Notes: a model not told the origin generated them from the letters alone. A stretch of 6,248 nt of DNA from Rickettsiales bacterium (GCA_019749855.1 JAIEPI010000194.1:1-6248), one strand, 5' to 3'. Numbered from the stretch's first letter, positions 1-6,105 are shown. Program-made: numbers and translations.

Positions 1-519
1 CGTGAAAAGGTGATTGAGGCCGTTGCCCACGCCGTTGTCAGCTTTCATCGTGCGACGGCGCCGTGGGTGGCGGGGCGATGCAGCGTGGCTGAGTTCTGGC
101 AAATCGGACTAAAGCAAACCTATGCCAGTGAGTTTCGTGCGGAGCGTCATGGCCGGCAGGATATGCTCGTTGAAGCGATGCATACAGCACTCATGGCACG
201 CAGCAGAGCGCTGTTGGAGCATCACTCTCTTCAAGGTCTAACGCTGGAAGGTGAGCAGATGCTCAGTATGCTTAGTCCCACGCAAAAAAAACGGCAGCGT
301 TTAGCTCAGAAGGGGCGCAACCTTATCAGTAAGGCACAGCACCTGCTGCGGTTGGCAAAAGCTGCGTTTACATTCGTCGGAGGGCTTGATTACCTCGTGT
401 ATAAAATTGAGCGCCATAGCGGGGTGCGCCTTGAGCCAACCGCCTTTCAGCGCCGCCATCCTCTGCTTGGTATTGGGCCGCTATTCGTACGTGGTCTGCG
501 TGCAAGGGCATTCCGTTAG
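1..519 (+). CDS. C-terminal part of an unidentified protein (5' end outside window)
   Basis: The frame is open from the first base and ends at TAG 517-519, giving about 172 visible residues. A GTG at position 10 could be called a start, but the frame continues upstream and no ribosome binding site can be seen, so I treat this as the tail of a longer gene. The segment looks largely helical and soluble, with a basic stretch around residues 90-120 (TQKKRQRLAQKGRN) and a very basic end (residues 155-172, containing RRHPLL and ending RARAFR). The motif FVGGLDYLVYKIERHSG near residue 125 looks conserved in character, but I cannot assign it to a named family. It has no signal peptide in the visible part and no clear membrane helix. 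It converges on the DUF2147 gene with 16 bases between the stops, so it belongs to a different transcript. An eight-A run lies at 284-291. That it is a gene is fairly sure; its function is unknown. Confidence 0.7.
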   Translation, partial: REKVIEAVAHAVVSFHRATAPWVAGRCSVAEFWQIGLKQTYASEFRAERHGRQDMLVEAMHTALMARSRALLEHHSLQGLTLEGEQMLSMLSPTQKKRQRLAQKGRNLISKAQHLLRLAKAAFTFVGGLDYLVYKIERHSGVRLEPTAFQRRHPLLGIGPLFVRGLRARAFR

Positions 520-535
520 CCTTTCAGGATGATCC

Positions 536-1027
536 TTACTTATCTCTCCAAACGTTCCCATCATGCGGTATGCACCGCTGGAATTCATCAGGATTTGCGC
601 GCGTAAGCTTTACGGTTTTGCCAAGCAGTGGAACGCCGATATACCCACGTATTTCAAGTGTATCCGCATCGGCCAGTGTCATGGTCGCCTGATAGATTGT
701 ACCGTTTGTTGGCTTATAGATTTTTCCGTTATAGTCTGGTTTTTGCTCAGAGTTTTGTTGCATGTCCCACATCACACGGATGCCGCACAAGGCGCGTTTA
801 CGCTTGCTTGCATCAGGGTTTAATACATCGCGTTGCTGCTTTGCGTCAGGGCTTAACCACGCAATAGAACCACACAGGCGCCCGCTTTTCTCCTCGCAGG
901 GTTTAATGACAACCAGCACATCTTTCTTTTTAACCAGCCAGTACCCGCTGACGGTTTTTAATTCAGCCGCTGAGGCTGCCGTCGTGCTCAGGAGCATGAC
1001 GGCGAACATGAAGCATCGCATCCTCAT
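536..1027 (-). CDS. Secreted DUF2147 domain protein
   Basis: 163 residues. An N-terminal signal peptide is visible: basic MRMR, a hydrophobic stretch FMFAVMLL, then TTAASA before AE, with predicted cleavage near residue 20 or 21. The mature part (about 142 residues) fits the DUF2147 pattern: GYW at 28-30, an acidic/cysteine segment with C44 and C52 followed by GSIAWL, GKIYKPTNGTIY at 101-112, and LEIRGYIGVPLLGKT at 124-138. Four mature cysteines (44, 52, 81, 152) could form disulfides in the periplasm. DUF2147 proteins are small beta-rich exported proteins with no established biochemical activity that I know of. Its start overlaps the stop of the nucleotidyltransferase gene by ATGA (1024-1027), and GGAG lies eight bases upstream of the start, which supports both this start and translational coupling. 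It is the last gene of the minus-strand operon. The context suggests a periplasmic role in the lipid pathway, but that is inference. Confidence 0.85.
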   Translation of the reverse strand: MRMRCFMFAVMLLSTTAASAAELKTVSGYWLVKKKDVLVVIKPCEEKSGRLCGSIAWLSPDAKQQRDVLNPDASKRKRALCGIRVMWDMQQNSEQKPDYNGKIYKPTNGTIYQATMTLADADTLEIRGYIGVPLLGKTVKLTRANPDEFQRCIPHDGNVWRDK

Positions 1028-1779
1028 GCCTGTTTCTCCGCTGCGATAACGCGTGCTGCAAAAATGTGACGAACCAGCGCGAGATCCTCCGCTTTATCAA
1101 CATCGATTGCGGCATGTGGGTCGCTTAGGCGAACCGTTGCAATATGCACGTCAGTGCGTTGCTCAATAATGTCCACAACCTCAGAAAAACGAAGCAAGCC
1201 AAGAGCAAAGCGCAGCATAGTTCCCACGCCAAGCACTCTGAGCATTCGCAAGGGAGATTTACGATTGGCTTCCACCTGACGCCAGAAATCAATTAATTTT
1301 TCAGCATTTTTGTTTCTCAGCAAGAACAGGTTTGCCCCACTGATGCTGCCATCACGAAATCGCAGGCGTGTGCGGCGGCTTTGTGGATATGCTGTCATCA
1401 CCCGTTCCAGTTCTACCACTCCCACCACAACATCCGCTGTGGTAAGCGCTGCCTGCGTGAGAAAATCAGCCATGATGTCTGGTGTCAGCAATGGATGATC
1501 GGCGGTGGTGATGAGCACGGGGAAATCCGTTTTACGTATGGCATCCAGCACACTGGTGCATGGTGTCGCCGCGGTGGGAATGCGTATCACGCCCGCACAA
1601 ACGGGCTGGTTGCTGCTAATAAATACAACGGGCGTTGGGGTGAGGCCTGATAGAGCGCTCATGACGTGCTGTAGCATGGTTTTGCCAGCGATCAGGATGT
1701 CACACTTACTGGCAACACCCTCTGCGTGGGCCAGCGGGTCACCCTCGGGTCGCTCACCGGCAAGAATCAGTACATTCAT
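1024..1779 (-). CDS. MobA-like nucleotidyltransferase-fold protein with an altered nucleotide loop
   Basis: 251 residues with no signal peptide. The fold of the NTP-transferase (MobA-like) family is recognisable. The N-terminal strand and loop are VLILAGERPEGDPLA (3-17), with a conserved-type lysine at K25, the segment PVLITTADHPLLTPDI (87-102) carries Asp94 where the metal-binding aspartate is expected, and the C-terminal AIDVDKAEDL (224-233) matches the usual D-D-x-(A/P)-E-D-L ending. The loop lacks the canonical GGxSxRMG signature: GG is replaced by GE and the segment reads GDPLA. RLRFRDGSISGANLFLLR (138-155) looks like the substrate-side motif of a distinct subfamily. I recall a nucleotidyltransferase-like protein in the Caulobacter sphingolipid region linked to sphingolipid transport, and this could be its counterpart, so head-group transfer or a non-catalytic role are both possible. 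The gene starts within the acyltransferase stop (ATGA, 1776-1779) with GGGA six bases upstream. It is unlikely to be a true molybdenum-cofactor or IspD enzyme. Confidence 0.8.
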   Translation of the reverse strand: MNVLILAGERPEGDPLAHAEGVASKCDILIAGKTMLQHVMSALSGLTPTPVVFISSNQPVCAGVIRIPTAATPCTSVLDAIRKTDFPVLITTADHPLLTPDIMADFLTQAALTTADVVVGVVELERVMTAYPQSRRTRLRFRDGSISGANLFLLRNKNAEKLIDFWRQVEANRKSPLRMLRVLGVGTMLRFALGLLRFSEVVDIIEQRTDVHIATVRLSDPHAAIDVDKAEDLALVRHIFAARVIAAEKQA

Positions 1780-2915
1780 GCTATGTCCCGCGTGTAAAGC
1801 CGGTATCGTTTGTAAGCCTTACCGCCAACCGCTTCAATGAGGCGAATCATTGGCATGTTATCTTCGAGAATCCACGACATTTCAATATCGTGGATTTGTC
1901 GTGCCACACAGGCTTGTCGCAGCTGATAAATCAGCAATGCAGAGAGAGTGGCGCTCATAAAGCCAGTACGGAATTGCGGACGAATGCCCATGCACATCAC
2001 ACGAGCAGAATGCAAACCAGATATTTTGAGACGCGTGAGGAGCTTGAGCCAGCCAAAGGGTAGCAATTTGCCGCGCAAATCACGCATGGCCTCCATTGCA
2101 TTGGGCAAGGCTAAAATCATGGCGGCAGGTTCACCATTGATTTCCGCTATATAGACAAGTTCAGGGATAACCAGCGGCTTCAGATTTTTTGCCGAACAAT
2201 GGATTTCTTCTGCCGTCAGCGCGACAAAACCCCAGTTATCTCGCCATGCCTCATTATAAATCGTGAGCACGCTGGAAACATCTTCAAAAAACTTCTTTTT
2301 ATCTAGTGGCCGCAGCGTGAGGCCGGCAACACTTTGTGCCTGTTGCGCCAATCGTTGTGCCGATGGAGGGAAGGGGCCGGTGGCATCCATACGAAAGGCG
2401 ATGAGGTCTTTCACCTTATCATATCCCGCGGCGTTCACTGCCCCAGCAAGCCAGGCTGGCGCATGATTCATGAGCAGAAAGGGGGGGGTATCAAACCCCT
2501 CGACCAGAAGACCCGATTCCTGATTAATCGAGAAGCTGAACGGGCCCATAACGCGGGTGACACCGTGAGAGCGTAACCAGTTCTCAGCCGCTGCTAACAG
2601 CGGAGCCACCAGCTCGGCACGTGCGGCGTCAATAAACCCGAAATGTCCAATTTTGCAGGCAGTCATGGGTGTGTCATCATGCTGCGCCAGCGCATCTATC
2701 TGTGCACTGATACGGCCCACAGGCTCGCCATTTTCATAAGCCACAAATAGCTGATGCTGTGCATGCAGGAAGAAAGGGTTTTTGGGACTGATAAGCTCGC
2801 GCATCTCCATCTCTAGGCGCGGTATAAAAGCCGGATCATTCCTATAAATACGTGACGGAAGGCGGATAAAATCCCGACGTGCAGACTTAGTATGCACGGG
2901 CTCAATAACAAGCAT
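1776..2915 (-). CDS. GNAT-fold acyltransferase resembling bacterial ceramide synthase (bCerS)
   Basis: 379 residues, cytoplasmic, with no signal or membrane segment. The N-terminal region (residues 1-130: FIRLPSRIYRNDPAFIPRL, then NPFFLHAQHQLFVAYENGEPVGRI) and GFID at 93-96 are typical of a long GNAT-like family. The core signature GPFSFSINQESGLLVEGFDTPP (124-145) identifies the subfamily. The C-terminal GNAT half (about 210-379) has a degenerate CoA loop at PQFRTGFMSATL (313-324) and ends in EDNMPMIRLIEAVGGKAYKRYRLY. Caulobacter CCNA_01212, shown to be the bacterial ceramide synthase, belongs to this class as I recall it. That enzyme acylates a sphingoid-type amine with acyl-CoA. The neighbours, a lipid hydroxylase and a nucleotidyltransferase-like protein, fit that role. 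The gene begins in a TAATG overlap with the hydroxylase stop (2915) and ends in ATGA with the next gene. Codons 143-145 contain a run of eight C. It could instead acylate another amine, because substrate cannot be read from sequence. Confidence 0.75.
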   Translation of the reverse strand: MLVIEPVHTKSARRDFIRLPSRIYRNDPAFIPRLEMEMRELISPKNPFFLHAQHQLFVAYENGEPVGRISAQIDALAQHDDTPMTACKIGHFGFIDAARAELVAPLLAAAENWLRSHGVTRVMGPFSFSINQESGLLVEGFDTPPFLLMNHAPAWLAGAVNAAGYDKVKDLIAFRMDATGPFPPSAQRLAQQAQSVAGLTLRPLDKKKFFEDVSSVLTIYNEAWRDNWGFVALTAEEIHCSAKNLKPLVIPELVYIAEINGEPAAMILALPNAMEAMRDLRGKLLPFGWLKLLTRLKISGLHSARVMCMGIRPQFRTGFMSATLSALLIYQLRQACVARQIHDIEMSWILEDNMPMIRLIEAVGGKAYKRYRLYTRDIA

Positions 2916-3706
2916 TATGCGCGCACTGCCTGGCCTAACTCAGCGCCTCGTTTGCGGCGGTCGATGCCCTGTGTTGCACCCACTTCAACATCAATATCAT
3001 CAGTGAGTTTTGCGACCCACGGATAGCGGCGAACTTCATCAAGAGTGTAACCAAGATTATACACGGTATCGCTGCGTGTTTCGGCACTTGGTTTAGAACG
3101 GTAAGTAGCAAAAAGTTTATCACAGACAAAATTTGTGATTCCAAAGTTATGGCGCTCATTATGAAAATGATGCTGAAGATGCAGTTTTTTTACACGCTGG
3201 ACCCATTTCCATTGCGGGTTTGTCTTAAGGTGTTGGATGCAATGACAAAACTCATAAAAGCAAGTAACAAGAATGCCAGTAGTAAATGCGGCGGCCAAAC
3301 CAGCAATATCTGCCACCGCATAACCAACAGGCATTGTCACCAGTGCGATCGTGGGCAGAGTCGTCGAAAGTGCGCCAAAAAGAACATTGAGATCATGGGG
3401 ATCGCGGTGATGATCAAAGTGAATGCGTTTCCACATGAGGGCAGTGGCCTGCATGCGATAGAGAAAGCGCCCATGAAGCACAAAGCGATGCAGACCATAC
3501 CATACCGCAGGGTACACAACGATCACAAAGGCCGCACAAAGCAGCAGGGGTGCAACTTGAGTGGCATAGGTGAAGGTCATGAAGGCGGAGATAACCGCAA
3601 GCACGCCATAGACCTGAATAGTGTAATGACCAAGGTAGGCAATCCACAGCTGACGAAGATTCATTATGTCAAGCCTGTGTTGAGCTTTCCAGAAGTGATA
3701 CGCCAT
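2915..3706 (-). CDS. Fatty acid hydroxylase / sterol desaturase superfamily membrane enzyme
   Basis: 263 residues from ATG 3706. The di-iron histidine boxes of the superfamily are all visible: HRFVLH (73-78), HFDHH (96-100), HCIQH (155-159) and HLQHHFHNERHNFGIT (176-191). Hydrophobic segments at about 31-48, 51-70, 117-135 and 137-152 would anchor it in the inner membrane with the histidines on the cytoplasmic side. The C-terminal YNLGYTLDEVRRYPWV (216-231) is family-like. Such enzymes use O2 to hydroxylate or desaturate lipid chains, carotenoids or sterols. Next to a ceramide-synthase-like gene, the likely substrate is a long-chain base or the N-acyl chain (inference). An internal ATG at 3664 (MNLRQLW) is an alternative start with AGG nine bases upstream. 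The 3706 start has GGAT five bases upstream. The first 14 residues carry no box, so activity would survive either choice. The stop overlaps the next start by one base (TAATG). Confidence 0.88.
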   Translation of the reverse strand: MAYHFWKAQHRLDIMNLRQLWIAYLGHYTIQVYGVLAVISAFMTFTYATQVAPLLLCAAFVIVVYPAVWYGLHRFVLHGRFLYRMQATALMWKRIHFDHHRDPHDLNVLFGALSTTLPTIALVTMPVGYAVADIAGLAAAFTTGILVTCFYEFCHCIQHLKTNPQWKWVQRVKKLHLQHHFHNERHNFGITNFVCDKLFATYRSKPSAETRSDTVYNLGYTLDEVRRYPWVAKLTDDIDVEVGATQGIDRRKRGAELGQAVRA

Positions 3707-3729
3707 AGAACATCCAAAAAATTTTCCTG

Positions 3730-3761
3730 ACTATATAGAGGAAAAAGGCACGAGTCCTCAA
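3730..3761 (-). promoter_or_regulatory. Possible sigma-70-type promoter for the hydroxylase operon
   Basis: Read on the minus strand, TTGAGG (3761-3756) is followed after 18 bases by TATATA (3737-3732), or after 20 bases by TATAGT (3735-3730). Transcription would start near 3725, leaving a short leader of about 20 bases before ATG 3706. The matches are only 4 of 6 at -35 and 4-5 of 6 at -10, and the site lies in the only real gap of the minus-strand gene string. It would allow the four downstream genes to be expressed apart from lptFG. Confidence 0.3.
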
Positions 3762-3772
3762 GAAGAAAACTC
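3742..3772 (-). terminator. Weak hairpin plus U-run downstream of lptG
   Basis: On the minus strand, GAGTTTTC and GAGGACTC can pair around a TTCTT loop (3772-3752), forming an eight-base stem that includes two G-U pairs. Five bases later comes a run of five T (3746-3742). The stem is weak and the tract short, so at most this attenuates read-through from lptFG into the hydroxylase operon. It overlaps the candidate -35 element. Confidence 0.22.
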
Positions 3773-3792
3773 TGAAACGCCGCCTTTAGCGC

Positions 3793-4866
3793 TTATGTTT
3801 CCCAGTGCAGCACCGCCCAGTTTGTCATCGAGGCACCAAGAATTGCGGGGGACCATGCGGCCAGTATCGGCGGAAGAGCTGCGGTTTCCCCAAGAGAGGC
3901 CAGTAATTGTTGAACCACGTAGAACAAGAAGCCAGCCATGATGCAGCCAAAACAGCAAATAAGAATCTGGTTGCGTCGCGCCAGCTGAAAAGCAACGGGG
4001 ACAGCCATCATCAGCATCACAAAAGAGCTGAACGGATAAGCAAGCTTGTGGTGGAACCAGAAGGCATAAGGACGTGAATTATCCGTATCTTCATCAGTTT
4101 TGTCCATAAGGAGCAACAGGTCGCCATAGCTCAGTTCCTCCTCACGAACCCCAGTGAGACTGAGCATCCTTGGCTCAAACGGCAAAGACCTGAGCGTTGA
4201 GACATTCTGCCCCTGCGGAGCCTCATTGTCTGAGTGCAGCTCGCGCACCCCGTCTAATCGCCACATGCCCTGCTGGTAAATAGCGGAATCAGCGGCGAGG
4301 TAATCTGTGATGGCGTAGTTATCGTCGCGGGTGACCAGCTGGATATTGCGCAAGCGGAAGCCCTCCTCACTAACAGACTCAGCGCGTATGAACTGATGGC
4401 CACTAGCCACCCAGTCTGAAGCAATTTTACTGGTATTACTCATGGGTACGCCACGGTAATCCTCTTTCTGCCAGCGATAAAGCGTGGCTGAAGTATGCGG
4501 CAGGATCAGGTTCAGAAAGCTCAGATGCACAAAGGCAATCATCACCGTAGCCAGTGCCAGAATACCAAGGATGTAATGCACAGAAATACCCGTTGCACGC
4601 AGAATCACTATTTCCTGAGTCAGGACCATGCGTACGAATAACACCATGGCCGCAATCAGAACGGCAAGCGGCAGCACGAAACTAAAAATCTGTTGTATCC
4701 GTAAGCTAACATAATGCAGCAGCGGCAATAATTCACCCGCGTGATGTTCGAGGACGCTGTCGGCATTCGCCAGCAGATCAAAGACCGTCAAAAGTCCGCT
4801 GAGTGACACGACTACCACCAGAAAGGCATATAAAAACCGCGTTACCAGACTGTAGATAAGAATCAT
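3793..4866 (-). CDS. lptG: LptG-like permease of the LptF/LptG family
   Basis: 357 residues with the six-helix LptF/G layout. Membrane segments lie at about 10-32, 57-82 and 99-123, then comes a periplasmic domain (about 124-268), then segments at about 272-296, 300-320 and 333-353. The cytoplasmic coupling segment TQEIVILRATGIS (83-95) is the usual E-x-x-x-L-R-A-x-G-I-S motif that contacts the ATPase. FHHKLAYPFSSFVMLMMAVPVAF (271-293) and PPILAAWSPAIL (332-343) are typical of LptG. LptG pairs with LptF, the ATPase LptB and LptC to draw lipid from the outer leaflet of the inner membrane and pass it to the periplasmic bridge. The start overlaps the lptF stop by ATGA (4863-4866), and a purine-rich GGGCGG lies upstream. 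The downstream neighbour is a lipid hydroxylase, not lptD/surA, so the exported lipid may not be lipopolysaccharide (inference). The family is sure; the cargo is not. Confidence 0.88.
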   Translation of the reverse strand: MILIYSLVTRFLYAFLVVVVSLSGLLTVFDLLANADSVLEHHAGELLPLLHYVSLRIQQIFSFVLPLAVLIAAMVLFVRMVLTQEIVILRATGISVHYILGILALATVMIAFVHLSFLNLILPHTSATLYRWQKEDYRGVPMSNTSKIASDWVASGHQFIRAESVSEEGFRLRNIQLVTRDDNYAITDYLAADSAIYQQGMWRLDGVRELHSDNEAPQGQNVSTLRSLPFEPRMLSLTGVREEELSYGDLLLLMDKTDEDTDNSRPYAFWFHHKLAYPFSSFVMLMMAVPVAFQLARRNQILICCFGCIMAGFLFYVVQQLLASLGETAALPPILAAWSPAILGASMTNWAVLHWET

Positions 4867-6005
4867 AATACCGCCCGTTTCTGTCTCGACAGCCAGTAGG
4901 CGCTGGCTGGAAGCTCATTACGGTAAGCAAGCAACAGAAGTACAACGCTGAGCATCAAACCCCAGACCCCCCAGAGTGTTAGAAAGGGAGATGCTTTGCC
5001 ACTGCTCACCAGAGCTTGAGCAAACCCCAGAATTTTTTCGTAGAGTATCAGCGATACCAATCCAACGCCCAGTCCATAAGCACGGCCAGAGCGATTGCCG
5101 CCAATCAGTCCCAGAGGAATAGCTAGTAGCGCCAGCACAGGCACGGAAGCCACTTGAACCAGCCGTAAGTGTAGTTCAGCGCGGCGCTCTGCCGGCGTCG
5201 CTTTGCTGAGTCCTCCGGCCAGTCCTGTGGACAATAGCTCAAACAGCGTCAGCTCGCGTTTATCCTGCCCACGCACCCCGTAAAGTCCGATAGGGTCGAG
5301 GGTCGGGCTCCACGTATAACTGTTGAAAGCGATGGCACTGACGCGCCCCGCCTTCGTCTCAGTGACTATGCTGCCATTGCTGAGTAAAAGTGTGAAAGGC
5401 TGATGGGGTTCATTGGATACTCTGGCACGGTCGGCAGACAGAAGAGTGCGGCTGCCATCCTTTTCCGATGTGGCAGAGAAAAACCCTTTAATCACCAGTG
5501 GTTCTGTGGTTTCCACTTCCTCAATTCGTATGACCAGCCGGTTGTTCAGGCGAAGGAAAGCGTGTGGGCGCAACAGCACCTGCTGCTGGGTTTGGTGAAT
5601 CTGATGATAGGCTGCGCGGAAAGCATACCGACTGTAAGGCTGCGCCAGTGACACCAGAAGAAAATGTAAGACAGCAAACATTAACCCGATCAGTAATATC
5701 GGTCGTGTTAATCGCCACAGCGAAAAGCCACCTGCATGGAAAATGACCCACTCAGATTGCTCATGCAATCGCCGTATCGTGAGCATCACCCCCAGGAACA
5801 AGGCGGCTGGGATCGTAAGACCAAGATAATGCGGCTGTAAATAAGAAAGCATAAGCACGGCCTGCCCAATGGGTGCGCCGGACGTTGTTACCTCATCCAC
5901 GAGTCGAAGTAATCTCTCCAAGGAGAGAGCGAGAAGAAGGATGCTTCCGACAAATAGCATCATCACCAGAATACGTTGGGCGAGGTAAAGGTCTATGCGG
6001 CGCAT
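4863..6005 (-). CDS. lptF: LptF-like permease of the LptF/LptG family
   Basis: 380 residues. The N-terminus MRRIDLYLAQRIL leads into membrane helix 1 (about 12-33). Helices 2 and 3 fall at about 50-77 and 100-121, the periplasmic beta-domain spans about 122-275, and helices 4-6 lie at about 284-303, 309-331 and 341-361. QSEWVIFHAGGFSLWRL (83-99) is the coupling segment with Glu85, and AELHLRLVQVASVPVLALLAIPLGL (276-300) is a hallmark of the family. It forms the heterodimeric permease with the following lptG product, to which it is joined by a four-base overlap. The ATG at 6005 is the only sensible start because it gives the canonical N-terminus, yet the bases just upstream on the coding strand read CTCCTCCC. 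There is no Shine-Dalgarno sequence, and the purine-rich sequence sits on the opposite strand. Lengths of 380 and 357 are normal for the family. Assignment to LptF rather than LptG rests on gene order and the N-terminal sequence. Confidence 0.88.
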   Translation of the reverse strand: MRRIDLYLAQRILVMMLFVGSILLLALSLERLLRLVDEVTTSGAPIGQAVLMLSYLQPHYLGLTIPAALFLGVMLTIRRLHEQSEWVIFHAGGFSLWRLTRPILLIGLMFAVLHFLLVSLAQPYSRYAFRAAYHQIHQTQQQVLLRPHAFLRLNNRLVIRIEEVETTEPLVIKGFFSATSEKDGSRTLLSADRARVSNEPHQPFTLLLSNGSIVTETKAGRVSAIAFNSYTWSPTLDPIGLYGVRGQDKRELTLFELLSTGLAGGLSKATPAERRAELHLRLVQVASVPVLALLAIPLGLIGGNRSGRAYGLGVGLVSLILYEKILGFAQALVSSGKASPFLTLWGVWGLMLSVVLLLLAYRNELPASAYWLSRQKRAVL

Positions 6006-6105
6006 GGGAGGAGTGATTCTGAAAAAATGGCATCGTAATACATGATTGGAACATAAAAGAACTTGTAACTTGCCGCCATGATTAAAAATGCGCTATGGGA
6101 CTCTC
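6006..6105. promoter_or_regulatory. Divergent intergenic region between lptF and the flippase-like gene
   Basis: One hundred A/T-rich bases must contain the promoters for both the minus-strand lptFG string and the plus-strand gene, unless the latter is read from further left. I see no convincing pair of -35/-10 boxes. The best minus-strand -10-like hexamer is TATTAC (6040-6035), which would give a leader of about 20 bases for lptF, but it has no good -35. On the plus strand, TTGGAA (6046-6051) is followed by a poor TAACTT after 14 bases. No operator palindrome is evident. Confidence 0.4.

Noticed and set aside
284..291. Eight-A run in the first gene as a programmed slippage site
   Set aside because: It simply encodes Gln-Lys-Lys in a basic segment, and neither shifted frame gives a plausible alternative product that I can see.
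526..536. AGGA-TGA-TCCT hairpin between the convergent genes as a bidirectional terminator
   Set aside because: The stem is only four pairs and no T-run follows on either strand.
563..1049. Several overlapping plus-strand frames opposite the DUF2147 gene
   Set aside because: They are antisense to a gene with a signal peptide and family motifs, overlap one another, and lack plausible products.
1024..1779. Annotation as molybdenum cofactor guanylyltransferase (mobA) or ispD
   Set aside because: The nucleotide loop signature is altered and the neighbours are lipid genes. Only the overall fold family is supported.
2935..3159. 74-codon minus-strand frame inside the hydroxylase gene
   Set aside because: It is a shifted frame of the region coding for the last histidine box and C-terminus, whose real frame is clear.
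3149..3730. 193-codon plus-strand open frame opposite the hydroxylase
   Set aside because: It lies antisense to a gene with intact histidine boxes. Its translation is low in complexity of fold, rich in Lys/His/Cys, and matches nothing recognisable.
5403..5751. Small frames on both strands over the lptF periplasmic domain
   Set aside because: They are shadows of the lptF reading frame with no ribosome binding site or family pattern.
6048..6072. GGAAC at 6048-6052 as an EcfG-type general stress promoter
   Set aside because: No CGTT follows at 16-17 bases (CTTG/TTGC are found), so the match is only the -35 pentamer, which is common by chance.
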